From contig JBQCIO010000244.1 of the NCBI GenBank assembly GCA_051953655.1, positions 1 to 33,720 of the forward strand: a stretch of DNA of 33,720 nt, in the 5' to 3' direction. Source of the stretch: JBQCHF01 sp051953655 (GTDB taxonomy: Bacteria; Actinomycetota; Actinomycetes; Motilibacterales; Motilibacteraceae). Shown piece by piece: positions 8,241 to 16,257 of this stretch. The notes below the pieces were generated by a model. It saw only the letters and a list, made by a program, of their open reading frames with translations, was not told the DNA's origin and made no database searches. Position 1 is the stretch's first letter. The number at the start of each line of letters is the position of its first letter. A program made the position numbers and the translations under genes.

Positions 8241-8837
8241 TCAGACCTCCGGGGAGAGCCGGGCCAGGCTCTCGCGCACGCGGACCCGGCTGCGCAGCGA
8301 GCGGCGGCGGGCGAGGACGTCGGCGCCCTGGGCGGAGCGGTCCAAGCCCACCCGCCGGCGCAGCACGCTCACCGGCGCGACCCGGCGCACCACCATCGGG
8401 CCGAAGCCGAGCTGGGCGTAGAAGCGCTGCGCCTCGCGCAGGCGCGGGTGCACGCCGGTGACGACGTGCTCGGCGCCGACCTCCTCCGCGTGCGCCGCGG
8501 CGGCCGCGACCAGGGCGTGCCCGACGCCGCGGCGGCGGTGCCCGGCGCGCACGTGCAGGTAGTTGAGGTGGACCGTGGGGGCGTCGAAGAGCGCGGCGAA
8601 CGGCTCGGTGGTGAGCACGGCCATGCCGACGACCTCGTCGCCGATGGTGGCCACCACGAAGCGGGCGTGCTCCTGGCACTGGCAGCTGCGCAGCGCGGCG
8701 AGGACGGCGTCCTCCGACGGCTCGGGCACCACCCGCTCGTAGCGCACGCCGAGGTCGCGGTGCTCGCGCCACATGGCGAGCAGGTCGGGGAGATCGTCGG
8801 GCGTCGCAGGACGCACCGACACGAGAGGACGTGCCAC
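8241..8837 (-). CDS. GNAT-family N-acetyltransferase
   Basis: 198 residues from the GTG at 8837. I prefer this over the GTG at 8843 because GGAGG ends directly at 8843 but lies six bases from 8837. The fold elements are those of GNAT enzymes: an N-terminal VRPATPDDLPDLLAMW, the strands ARFVVATIGDEVVGMAVL, the acetyl-CoA pyrophosphate loop in VRAGHRRRGVGHALV (motif A), and a C-terminal EAQRFYAQLGFGP (motif B). A tail of about 45 residues is rich in arginine. The substrate is unknown. It lies 66 nt upstream of polA on the same strand and may or may not share its transcript. It is divergent from the DUF554 gene. Confidence 0.9.
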   Translation of the reverse strand: MARPLVSVRPATPDDLPDLLAMWREHRDLGVRYERVVPEPSEDAVLAALRSCQCQEHARFVVATIGDEVVGMAVLTTEPFAALFDAPTVHLNYLHVRAGHRRRGVGHALVAAAAAHAEEVGAEHVVTGVHPRLREAQRFYAQLGFGPMVVRRVAPVSVLRRRVGLDRSAQGADVLARRRSLRSRVRVRESLARLSPEV

Positions 8838-8930
8838 AGCCACCCTCCAGCTCTACGCCCGTCCGCGAGCTCGCGTCGGGCACCACGGCACGCTCACGAC
8901 GCGTGGCCTCTCCCCCGCACGCGTCGGTCA

Positions 8931-8961
8931 GGTTGCTCGCCGTAGGGTGCTCCGAGCAACC
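8931..8961. promoter_or_regulatory. Inverted repeat over a candidate -10 in the divergent GNAT/DUF554 region
   Basis: Arms GGTTGCTCG (8931-8939) and CGAGCAACC (8953-8961) are perfect inverted copies 13 nt apart. A -10-like TAGGGT (8943-8948, plus strand) lies between them, so a dimeric regulator bound here would cover a plus-strand promoter about 90 nt upstream of the DUF554 gene. No regulator gene is adjacent. Confidence 0.35.
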
Positions 8962-9041
8962 GGATCGCGAGACTACGACGTTTCGCAGCGCAAGGGAACC
9001 TGCTCGGGGCAACTCGTCGGTTCATGAAGGGATCGGCCACG

Positions 9042-9842
9042 ATGTTCGTGGGTGCCGGCACCGCCCTCAACGTGGCCACCGTGCTGGTCGGCTCCTCGAT
9101 CGGGGTGGCGCTGGGCTCGCGCCTGCCCGAGCGCACCCGCGAGGTCGTCACCGACGCCCTGGGCCTGGTCACCCTGCTCATCGCCGCGCTGTCCGCGTTC
9201 GACGTCCGCTCGGCCGCGCTCGCCGCCGAGGTCGGGTCCAGCGCCCCGGTCCTCATCGTGCTGGGGTCGCTGCTCATCGGCGGGATCATCGGCTCGCTGC
9301 TCGGGCTCGAGGCGCGGCTCGAGGGGGTCGGCGGGTGGCTGCAGCGGGCGCTCACCGGCCGGAGGTCCGCGTCCTCCGACGGTCAGCTGTCGGACGGACC
9401 GGGCACTCTCGCCGCGGAGGCCAACCCGGCGCGCGCCCGGTTCGTCGAGGGCTTCGTCACCGCCTCGCTGGTCTTCTGCGTCGGGCCGCTGACCATCCTC
9501 GGCTCGCTCTCGGACGGCCTGGGCCGCGGCATCGACCAGCTCGCCCTCAAGGCCACGCTCGACGGCTTCGCCTCGATCGCCTTCGCCGCCTCGCTCGGCT
9601 GGGGCGTGGCGGCGTCCGCGCTGGCCGTCGCCGTCATCCAGGGAGCCCTCACCCTGCTCGGCGTCGCGCTCGGCGACGTGCTGCCCGAGGCGCACGTGGC
9701 CGCCCTCACCGCCACCGGCGGGCTGGTGCTCGTCGGCGTCGCCCTGCGGCTGCTGCGGATCCGGCAGGTGCCGGCGGCGGACCTGCTGCCGGCGCTGGTG
9801 GTGGCGCCGGTGCTGGTGTGGGTGGTGGCGGGGTTCCGCTAG
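9042..9842 (+). CDS. DUF554 family membrane protein (YdfK/YqgA-like)
   Basis: 266 residues from the ATG at 9042, which has AAGGGA nine bases upstream. An in-frame ATG at 9024 adds six residues but lacks a ribosome binding site. The start of the family domain (GTALNVATVLVGSSIGVALGS) matches the 9042 start. Further signatures are TDALGLVTLLIAALSAF, LGSLLIGGIIGSLLGLEARLE and the core FVTASLVFCVGPLTILGSLSDGL, with six to seven hydrophobic segments and a polar insert at about 105-135. DUF554 proteins are proposed transporters, but their substrate is not established. It is one of only two protein genes on the plus strand in this window and is monocistronic. Confidence 0.92.
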   Translation: MFVGAGTALNVATVLVGSSIGVALGSRLPERTREVVTDALGLVTLLIAALSAFDVRSAALAAEVGSSAPVLIVLGSLLIGGIIGSLLGLEARLEGVGGWLQRALTGRRSASSDGQLSDGPGTLAAEANPARARFVEGFVTASLVFCVGPLTILGSLSDGLGRGIDQLALKATLDGFASIAFAASLGWGVAASALAVAVIQGALTLLGVALGDVLPEAHVAALTATGGLVLVGVALRLLRIRQVPAADLLPALVVAPVLVWVVAGFR

Positions 9843-9979
9843 GTCGGTTCTCTGGGGGGCTGGGCCGCGCTCGGCGATCGTGCCGGCGGCCGCCTGCGGT
9901 CGCAGACGGGGACAGAGGCGGCTCGTGACGGCGGGCGTCGCGCTCAGGCGCGGCCCGTCGCCCGGTGATCGTTCTCATT

Positions 9980-10030
9980 GGGTGAGGGGCACCCGTAGCC
10001 AAACCTATTGGCTCAGGGGCACCCTCACCC
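9980..10030. repeat. Compound hairpin with nested and direct repeats
   Basis: The outer arms are GGGTGAGGG (9980-9988) and CCCTCACCC (10022-10030). Nested inside are AGCCAA (9997-10002) and TTGGCT (10008-10013). The decamer AGGGGCACCC occurs twice (9985-9994 and 10015-10024), exactly 30 bases apart. Either the outer-plus-inner fold or two small GGGTG/CACCC hairpins can form. It could be the DUF554 terminator or a mobile or regulatory repeat. Confidence 0.5.
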
Positions 10031-10090
10031 CATCGGTTTGATCTTGCCCCCTGGCCGTCCGCCGGCTGGCAGCGCGAACCGCCGCGCTCC

Positions 10091-10124
10091 CAACTCCCGC
10101 CGTCAACAGCCGCCTTGCGACCCA
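10091..10124. repeat. Dispersed intergenic element, copy A
   Basis: It contains the 14-mer CCGTCAACAGCCGC (10100-10113), shared exactly with copy B at 17208-17221, and aligns loosely with copy C near 25.9 kb. All three copies lie in intergenic DNA close to hairpins at the 3' ends of minus-strand genes. Confidence 0.45.
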
Positions 10125-10148
10125 CGCGCTCCGCCGGACCCGTGCTCG

Positions 10149-10186
10149 TGAAGGGCTGAGGGCGGAGATCCGCCATCAGCCCTTCA
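10149..10186. terminator. Strong hairpin after the liv operon
   Basis: The outer arms are TGAAGGGCTGA and TCAGCCCTTCA (11 bp, perfect). The inner arms are GGCGGA and TCCGCC with a two-base loop, and one G/A mismatch separates the two stems. It begins 22 nt past the livF stop codon on the minus strand, which fits termination of the liv transcript. Because DUF554 transcription converges on it, it may act in both directions. It lacks a U-tract. Confidence 0.65.
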
Positions 10187-10208
10187 TGATCATGGAACGG
10201 GGGGTGGG

Positions 10209-10943
10209 TCAGCCGGCGACGGCATCCCCCGAGCCGAGCTCGCCGCCGAGGTAGGCGGCCTTGACGGACGGGTCGTGGAGCAGGACCTGGGCGTCGTCGG
10301 CCTTGACGATGCGGCCGGTCTCCAGGACGTAGGCGCGGTGGGCGAGGGAGAGCGCCTGGGTGGCGTTCTGCTCGACCAGGAGCACGGTGGTGCCCTGCTC
10401 GTTGATCTCCTTGATGATCTGGAAGATCAGCTGGATGAACATGGGCGCGAGGCCCATGGAGGGCTCGTCGAGCAGGAGCACCTTGGGGCGGGCCATGAGG
10501 GCCCGGCCGATGGCGAGCATCTGCTGCTCGCCGCCGGACAGGGTGCCGCCGTACTGCTTGGTGCGCTCCTTGAGCCGCGGGAACAGCGTGAAGACGCGCT
10601 CGAGGTCGGAGGCGGTGCCGGTGCCCTCGCGGGCGTAGGACCCCATGGCCAGGTTCTCCATGATGGTCATGCCCGGGAAGATGCCGCGGCCCTCGGGGGC
10701 CTGGCAGAGCCCGCGCACCACCCGCAGGTGGCCGGCGAGGTTGGTGATGTCCTCGCCGGCGAAGCGGATCGAGCCCCTGGCCACCTTGCGCAGACCGCTG
10801 ATGGTCTTGAGCGTGGTGGTCTTGCCGGCCCCGTTGGCGCCGATCAGGGTGACGATCTCGCCCTCGTCGACGGTGACGGAGATGCCCTTGAGGGCCGCGA
10901 TCTTGCCGTAGTAGACGTGGACGTCGTCCAGCTCAAGAAGCAT
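10209..10943 (-). CDS. livF: Branched-chain amino acid ABC transporter ATP-binding protein LivF
   Basis: 244 residues. Walker A is GANGAGKTT (35-43), the signature is LSGGEQQ, Walker B is KVLLLDEPSMGLAP, and the switch histidine is replaced by Gln in LLVEQNA, as is typical of LivF. It hydrolyses ATP to drive import of leucine, isoleucine and valine (or related substrates) through LivHM. The ATG at 10943 lies inside livG (11-bp overlap), with GGGAG nine bases upstream. It is the last gene of the operon. Confidence 0.96.
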   Translation of the reverse strand: MLLELDDVHVYYGKIAALKGISVTVDEGEIVTLIGANGAGKTTTLKTISGLRKVARGSIRFAGEDITNLAGHLRVVRGLCQAPEGRGIFPGMTIMENLAMGSYAREGTGTASDLERVFTLFPRLKERTKQYGGTLSGGEQQMLAIGRALMARPKVLLLDEPSMGLAPMFIQLIFQIIKEINEQGTTVLLVEQNATQALSLAHRAYVLETGRIVKADDAQVLLHDPSVKAAYLGGELGSGDAVAG

Positions 10944-11709
10944 CGGCCGGGGCTCCCAGGTAGGCGCGGATGACCTCGGGGTCGCGCTGGACCTCGGCCG
11001 GCAGTCCTTCGGCGATCTTCTGGCCGAAGTCGAGCACGGCGATGCGGTCGCTGATGGTCATGATCAGACTCATGTCGTGCTCGATGAGCAGGACCGTGGT
11101 GCCGCTATCGCGGATGCGACGGATCAGCTGCTGCAGGGCCAGCTTCTCGGCCGGGTTCATCCCAGCCGCCGGCTCGTCGAGCAGCAGCAGCTTCGGCGAG
11201 GTGGCCAGGGCCCGGGCGATCTCAAGCCGCCGCTGGTCGCCGTAGGAGAGGTTCTTGGCGGCCTCGTCGGCGATCCCGCTCACCCCGACGAAGTCGAGCA
11301 GCTCCCGACCCCGCTCGGCGCCGTCGCGCTGCTCCTGCCGGTGCCGCGGCAGCCCGAGCGCCGCACCGATGACGCTGGTGCGGTGGTTGGCGTCGGCGCC
11401 GACCATGACGTTCTCCAGCGCCGTCATGTTGTCGAAGAGCCGGATGTTCTGGAACGTGCGCGCCAGGCCCAGCTTGGTGACCAGGTGCGGACGCCGTCCG
11501 GTGACCGACTTGCCGCGGAAGGTGATCTTGCCCTCGGTCGGCTTGTAGACGCCGGTGATCATGTTGAACACCGTGGTCTTTCCGGCGCCGTTGGGGCCGA
11601 TCAGGGCGAAGATCTCGCCCTCGTCCACGTGCAGGTTGAGCCCGTTGACGGCGGTCAGGCCGCCGAAGCGGATGGTGACCGCGGACAGGTCGAGAAGACG
11701 GTCGCTCAC
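10933..11709 (-). CDS. livG: Branched-chain amino acid ABC transporter ATP-binding protein LivG
   Basis: 258 residues from a GTG at 11709 that overlaps the livM stop by 4 bp (GTGA), with GGAGG seven bases upstream. Walker A is GPNGAGKTT (38-46), followed by the LivG-typical FNMITGVYKPTEGKI and GLARTFQNIRLFDNMTALENVMVG. The signature is the variant LSYGDQRRLEIARAL and Walker B is LLLLDEPAAGMNP, followed by LLIEHDMSLIM with the switch histidine. It pairs with LivF as the second ATPase subunit on the cytoplasmic face. Family assignment is secure; exact substrate range is not. Confidence 0.96.
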   Translation of the reverse strand: MSDRLLDLSAVTIRFGGLTAVNGLNLHVDEGEIFALIGPNGAGKTTVFNMITGVYKPTEGKITFRGKSVTGRRPHLVTKLGLARTFQNIRLFDNMTALENVMVGADANHRTSVIGAALGLPRHRQEQRDGAERGRELLDFVGVSGIADEAAKNLSYGDQRRLEIARALATSPKLLLLDEPAAGMNPAEKLALQQLIRRIRDSGTTVLLIEHDMSLIMTISDRIAVLDFGQKIAEGLPAEVQRDPEVIRAYLGAPADAS

Positions 11710-12883
11710 TCGGTCACCTCCTCGACCTCGACGGTCTGGCTCATCTCCGAGCCCACCTCGCCACCGAGGTGGCCCATGCCGCCACCGCCTTCCTCCAGCT
11801 CGGCGCGGCGCTGCCGGCTCGGCAGCAGCCCCTCCGGCCGGAAGATCATGATGATGACGAGCGCGGCACCGAAGATCAGGGTGCGGTACTCGGCGAACTG
11901 GCGGAACCGCTCGGGCAGCCAGGCGATGAGGAACGCGCCGAGCATGACGCCGGGCACGTTGCCCGAGCCGCCGAGCACGACCGCGGCGAGGATGAGCGCG
12001 GACAGCTGGAACTGGAAGTTGTCCGGCAGGATCGCGATCGACTTGGAGGCGTAGAGCGTGCCGGCGATGCTGCCGACGGCGGCGCCCATCGCGAACGCCC
12101 ACAGCTTGAACGTGAGCGTGGGCACGCCCATCAACTCGGCGGCGTCCTCGTCCTCGCGGATCGCGGCCCAGGCCCGGCCGACGCGGCTGCCCTCCAGGCG
12201 CTTGACCAGGATGATCACGAGCACCAGGAAGAACAGCAGCAGGTAGTAGTAGGGCCGGGCGTCGAGCACGCCGTACTGGAACGGCTTGATGCCGGCGATC
12301 TCGACGTTCTCCAGCCCCGGCACCGCGGGCGGGTTGGGGATGCCGGCGATGCCGCGCGGGCCGCCGGTGAAGTCGAGGTTGTTGGCGGTGACGCGGATGA
12401 TCTCACCGAAGCCGAGCGTGACGATGGCGAGGTAGTCACCGCGCAGCCGCAGCGTGGGCGCACCGAGCAGCACGCCGGCGCTCATCGTCACGAGGATCGC
12501 GACCGGCACGCACTCCCAGAACGACCAGCCGTGGTTCACCGTGAGGATGGCCGTGGTGTAGGCGCCGATCGCGTAGAAGGCGACGTAGCCGAGGTCGAGC
12601 AGGCCCGCGTAGCCGACGACGATGTTGAGGCCGACGGCGAGCAGGACGTAGATGCCGATCGGGTAGAACAGCGTAGAGGGCCAGTCGCTCTGCGGCGTCA
12701 TCACCTTGCCGAAGCCCTGCCAGGGCAGGATCAGCGCGAGGAGGACGAGCACGACGTAGACCAGTGCGCGCTGCCAGCCCGGGGTGCTGCGCCACCAGCG
12801 GTCCCACCGGTCGCCCAGGCCGCTGACGCGGTCGCGGGCCGAGGGACGGGCCGGGGCCGAGGACGTGGTCGTGACACTCGTGC

Positions 12884-12887
<4 letters not shown>
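11706..12887 (-). CDS. livM: Branched-chain amino acid ABC transporter permease LivM
   Basis: 393 residues. A polar N-terminal tail (1-40) precedes about nine membrane segments. Family motifs include LNIVVGYAGLLDLGYVAFYAIGAY, LRGDYLAIVTLGFGEIIR and WAAIREDEDAAELMG (the coupling loop contacting the ATPases), then VVLGGSGNVPGVMLGAFLIAWLPE. The C-terminus carries a Gly/Glu-rich extension of about 35 residues beyond the usual end. The ATG at 12887 overlaps the livH stop by 4 bp (ATGA). It forms the translocation channel together with LivH. Confidence 0.95.
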
Positions 12888-13819
<932 letters not shown>

Positions 13820-13840
13820 GCGGGTGGGCTCCCCTTCACG

Positions 13841-13875
13841 GGTGAGCGGGGGTGCCGGTGGCACCCCCGCTCACC
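13841..13875 (-). terminator. 16-bp perfect hairpin between livK and livH
   Basis: Sixteen-base perfect arms (GGTGAGCGGGGGTGCC and its complement) with a three-base loop lie 69 nt after the livK stop codon and 22 nt before the livH start. Position and strength fit a partial terminator or 3'-end stabiliser that keeps the binding protein mRNA in excess over the membrane components, a usual arrangement in ABC importer operons. Which of the two roles applies is inference. Confidence 0.65.
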
Positions 13876-13944
13876 GCCACAGGTGGCTTGCGGCAGCGGG
13901 CGAGGCTCATGTCTCAGGGGACACGACCCTCGGCCCGCCGCAGG

Positions 13945-15135
13945 CTACTGCGGCTTGGCGGACTTGTAGTCGCCGAGAGCGACGATCTTGCCGCCCTTGA
14001 CCTCGTGGATGTAGACCGAGCCCGAGGCGAGCTCACCGTCCGGGTTCCACTTGATCTGCTTCGAGACGCCCTTGAAGTCCTCGGTGCCGAGGAACGACAG
14101 GATGTCCGCCGCGGTGGTCTTGCCGGCCGACACCGCCTTGATGATCGCGGTGGCCGCGTCGTAGCCCTCGGCCGAGTAGGTCGCGGGGTCCGAGTTGTAG
14201 GCCTTCTTGTAGTCGTCGATGAACTTCTGCACGTCCGGGTCGCTCGACGCCGTGGCCAGCACGCAGGTGCAGGTCAGGAACGCGCCCTCGGCGGCCTGCG
14301 GGGCGCCGTCGATGAACTTCTGGTCGAGCGTGCCGTCGCCGGAAACGAAGGTCGACTGGACGCCGGCGTCACGCAGCTGCTTGACGAACTTGGCAGCCTC
14401 GGCGTAGTAGCCGCCGTAGAACACGGCCTCGGGGTTGGCGCCCTTGACCTTGTTCACCGTGGCCGAGTAGTCGTCGGCCTTCGGGTCGACGACATCGCGG
14501 ACGACGACGTTGGCGCCGTCGGCCTTGAGGGTCTTCTCGACGACGTCGGACAGGCCCTTGCCGTACTCGGACTGGTCGTCGATGACGGCCACGTTTTTCT
14601 TGCCGAGGGTCTTGGCGATGAAGTCCGCGGCGCCGGGGCCCTGGACGTCGTCGTTGGCCAGGACGCGGTGCCAGGTCTTCCAGCCGTTCTGCGACAGCGT
14701 GGCGTTGGTGGCCGAGGCGGAGACGTTCGGGATCCCGGCCTTGTCGATGATCGGCACGGCGGTCTTCGACTCACCCGAGAAGGCCGGGCCGACCAGGGCC
14801 TGGATCTTGTCGGTGATGAGCTTGGGCGCCAGCGAGGCCGCCTGGGCGGGGTCGCCCTGCGTGTCGTAGTCGACGAGCTCGATCTTGTTCTTGGGGTTGG
14901 TGGCGTTGTACTCGTCGATGGCGAGCTTGGCGCCGTTCTTGATGTTGATGCCGAGCTGGGCGTTGGGGCCGGTGAGGGCGCCCATGAAGCCCACCTTGAC
15001 CGCGGCGCCGCCGCTGCCGCCGCTCGAGCCGGTGCCGCTCGTCCCGCTGCTGCTGCTACCGCACGCCGCCAGGCCCAGCGCCGCGACAGCCGCGACAGCG
15101 GCCAGCCGGACACCGGTGAAGGTGCGAGTCCTCAA
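13945..15135 (-). CDS. livK: Branched-chain amino acid ABC transporter substrate-binding lipoprotein (LivK/LivJ-like)
   Basis: 396 residues, with a TTG start at 15135 supported by GGAGG seven bases upstream. The lipoprotein signal peptide RLAAVAAVAALGLAAC has its lipobox Cys at 25, followed by a Ser/Gly linker. The mature part is a type I periplasmic binding protein: VKVGFMGALTGPNAQLGINIKNGAKLAIDEYN, ALVGPAFSGESKTAVPIIDKAGIPNVSASATNATL, NVAVIDDQSEYGKGLSDVVE and AVFYGGYYAEAAKFVKQLRD. It captures substrate outside the membrane and delivers it to LivHM. It is the first gene of the operon, with a leader hairpin at 15163-15191 and direct repeats further upstream. Confidence 0.95.
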   Translation of the reverse strand: MRTRTFTGVRLAAVAAVAALGLAACGSSSSGTSGTGSSGGSGGAAVKVGFMGALTGPNAQLGINIKNGAKLAIDEYNATNPKNKIELVDYDTQGDPAQAASLAPKLITDKIQALVGPAFSGESKTAVPIIDKAGIPNVSASATNATLSQNGWKTWHRVLANDDVQGPGAADFIAKTLGKKNVAVIDDQSEYGKGLSDVVEKTLKADGANVVVRDVVDPKADDYSATVNKVKGANPEAVFYGGYYAEAAKFVKQLRDAGVQSTFVSGDGTLDQKFIDGAPQAAEGAFLTCTCVLATASSDPDVQKFIDDYKKAYNSDPATYSAEGYDAATAIIKAVSAGKTTAADILSFLGTEDFKGVSKQIKWNPDGELASGSVYIHEVKGGKIVALGDYKSAKPQ

Positions 15136-15162
15136 CGTGGTTCCTCCTCAGGGTCGCCGGCG

Positions 15163-15191
15163 CCCACGCGGACCCTTCAGGGGACCGTGGG
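15163..15191 (-). promoter_or_regulatory. Hairpin in the livK leader
   Basis: Arms CCCACG (15163-15168) and CGTGGG (15186-15191) enclose an inner CCC/GGG pairing with a five-base loop. On the minus strand it sits roughly 28 nt upstream of the livK start, just before the ribosome binding site. It could modulate translation or elongation. Its loop does not match the paired hexaloops known for ANTAR targets. Confidence 0.3.
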
Positions 15192-15263
15192 TACGCGGCA
15201 CCGGCGCAGTTCCGAGGGCAAATCAAAGCCGTGGGCCCGCCCGGAAGCGAGCCCGGCTGGCCC

Positions 15264-15298
15264 TCGTTACCGGTTCGTTACCTGAGGTAGGCGTAACC
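15264..15298. promoter_or_regulatory. Candidate operator repeats upstream of livK
   Basis: The octamer TCGTTACC occurs at 15264-15271 and 15275-15282, 11 bp apart (one helical turn). A related inverted sequence, CGTAACC, follows at 15292-15298. The cluster lies about 130-160 bp upstream of the livK start, is locally AT-richer and is the most operator-like sequence in this 289-bp gap. No cognate regulator can be named. Confidence 0.35.
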
Positions 15299-15424
15299 GA
15301 TGCCGGGGTGTCCGAGATGCCCGAAGGGCCGACGTGCCGCCGCTGCCGTCTGAACGCCGGAGGATGTCAGCGCAGCGTGGCCGTGACGGGTGGAACTGGG
15401 CCCCGTGTTGTCGCGGTCTGCGGG

Positions 15425-16027
15425 TCAGCCCGCGGACTGCTCCGAGACCCCGTCGATGACGGTCTGCGCGACCTCCCGCATGGTGAGCCGCCGGTCCATC
15501 GACGTCTTCTGGATCCACCGGAACGCCTCGGGCTCGCTCATCCCGAACTTGGTCTGCAGGGCGCTCTTGGCGCGGTCGACCAGCTTGCGGGTCTCCAGCC
15601 GGTCGGCCAGGTCGGCGACCTCGGCCTCCAGCGCGGTGAGCTCGGCGTGCCGGGACAGCGCCATCTCGATCGCGGGGACGACGTCGGCCTTGGTGAACGG
15701 CTTGACCAGGTAGGCCATCGCGCCGGCGTCGCGGGCTCGCTCGACCAGCTCGCGCTGGCTGAAGGCGGTGAGGATGACGACGGGGATCTTGTGCGCGGCG
15801 ATCCGCTCGGCCGCGGCCAGGCCGTCGAGCTTGGGCATGCGCACGTCGAGCACGACCAGGTCGGGCTTGAGCTCCTCGGCCAGCTCCACCGCGCGCTCGC
15901 CGTCGCCGGCCTGCCCGACGACCTCGTAGCCCTCCTCCTGGAGCATCTCGACCAGGTCGAGCCGGATGAGGGCCTCGTCCTCCGCGACGACGACGCGGCG
16001 GGCGGGGGCGGTCTGCTCGGCGCTCAC
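15425..16027 (-). CDS. pdtaR: ANTAR-domain response regulator (PdtaR-like)
   Basis: 200 residues from the GTG at 16027 (GGAGA four to six bases upstream); an upstream in-frame ATG at 16057 lacks a good site. The receiver domain occupies 10-125, with acidic pocket Glu16-Asp17, phosphoacceptor Asp61 in LVVLDVRMP, Thr87 and Lys109 in LVKPF. The C-terminal ANTAR domain (about 130-190) shows the family helix ETRKLVDRAKSALQTKFGMSEPEAFRWIQKTSMD cut by characteristic Ala and Trp positions. ANTAR proteins bind paired RNA hairpins and prevent transcription termination once phosphorylated. The cognate kinase (PdtaS-like) is not in the window. The gene is separated from livK by 289 bp and shares a divergent, overlapping promoter region with the tRNA gene. 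Confidence 0.93.
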   Translation of the reverse strand: MSAEQTAPARRVVVAEDEALIRLDLVEMLQEEGYEVVGQAGDGERAVELAEELKPDLVVLDVRMPKLDGLAAAERIAAHKIPVVILTAFSQRELVERARDAGAMAYLVKPFTKADVVPAIEMALSRHAELTALEAEVADLADRLETRKLVDRAKSALQTKFGMSEPEAFRWIQKTSMDRRLTMREVAQTVIDGVSEQSAG

Positions 16028-16076
16028 GATCTCTCCATACCGTTCAAGGTCCGGCACGTGCGGGACAGCACGGCAC

Positions 16077-16116
16077 AGCCTAGTGAGCGGTCCGGGCTCG
16101 GACCGGCCGCTAGGCT
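16077..16116. promoter_or_regulatory. Overlapping back-to-back promoters of pdtaR (minus) and the tRNA (plus)
   Basis: On the plus strand, CGGTCC (16088-16093), 17 bases and TAGGCT (16111-16116) lie 12 nt before the first base of the tRNA. On the minus strand the same two hexamers occur with the same 17-base spacing: CGGTCC read from 16105 to 16100 and TAGGCT read from 16082 to 16077, the latter 49 nt before the pdtaR GTG. The 40-bp block is an imperfect inverted repeat with 16 of 20 matching positions. TAGGCT is a good actinobacterial -10; CGGTCC is not a consensus -35. Confidence 0.55.
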
Positions 16117-16128
16117 GGCGACGGACAC

Positions 16129-16204
16129 GCCCCGATAGCCCAACGGCAGAGGCCGCGCTCTCAAACAGCGTCCAGTGTGGGTTCGAATCCCACTCGGGGC
16201 ACCA
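16129..16204 (+). tRNA. tRNA with anticodon CAA (nominally Leu), short variable loop, encoded CCA
   Basis: The acceptor stem GCCCCGA/TCGGGGC (16129-16135, 16194-16200) is perfect. The discriminator A and an encoded CCA follow. The T arm GTGGG-TTCGAAT-CCCAC (16177-16193) is canonical. The anticodon stem GCGCT/AGCGT encloses the loop CTCAAAC (16160-16166) with U33 and A37, giving anticodon CAA for UUG (Leu). The variable region is only five bases (CCAGT), whereas bacterial leucine tRNAs are class II with a long variable arm. The D arm needs a bulge or mismatch: GCC(C) pairs with (A)GGC around AACGGCAGA. Thus the gene is a convincing tRNA by structure, but its amino acid identity is uncertain. 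Confidence 0.85.
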
Positions 16205-16257
16205 CCGCTCGCTCCCCCCGCGGCGCTCTTGTCAGACCCGCCGTGCATCGTGGCGTC

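Larger units (their letters stand above)
9843..10208. other. 366-bp intergenic region between convergent DUF554 and livF genes
   Basis: There is no gene-like reading frame. It contains a compound inverted/direct repeat (9980-10030), a copy of the dispersed intergenic element (10091-10124) and the livF-proximal hairpin (10149-10186), each listed separately. The first 130 bases after the DUF554 stop hold nothing I can name. The region 9971-10050 is noticeably less GC-rich than its surroundings. Confidence 0.6.

Noticed and set aside
10933..12102. A single fused livM-livG protein
   Set aside because: The upstream half of this frame is an out-of-phase reading of livM. The real livG starts at the GTG at 11709 that overlaps the livM stop.
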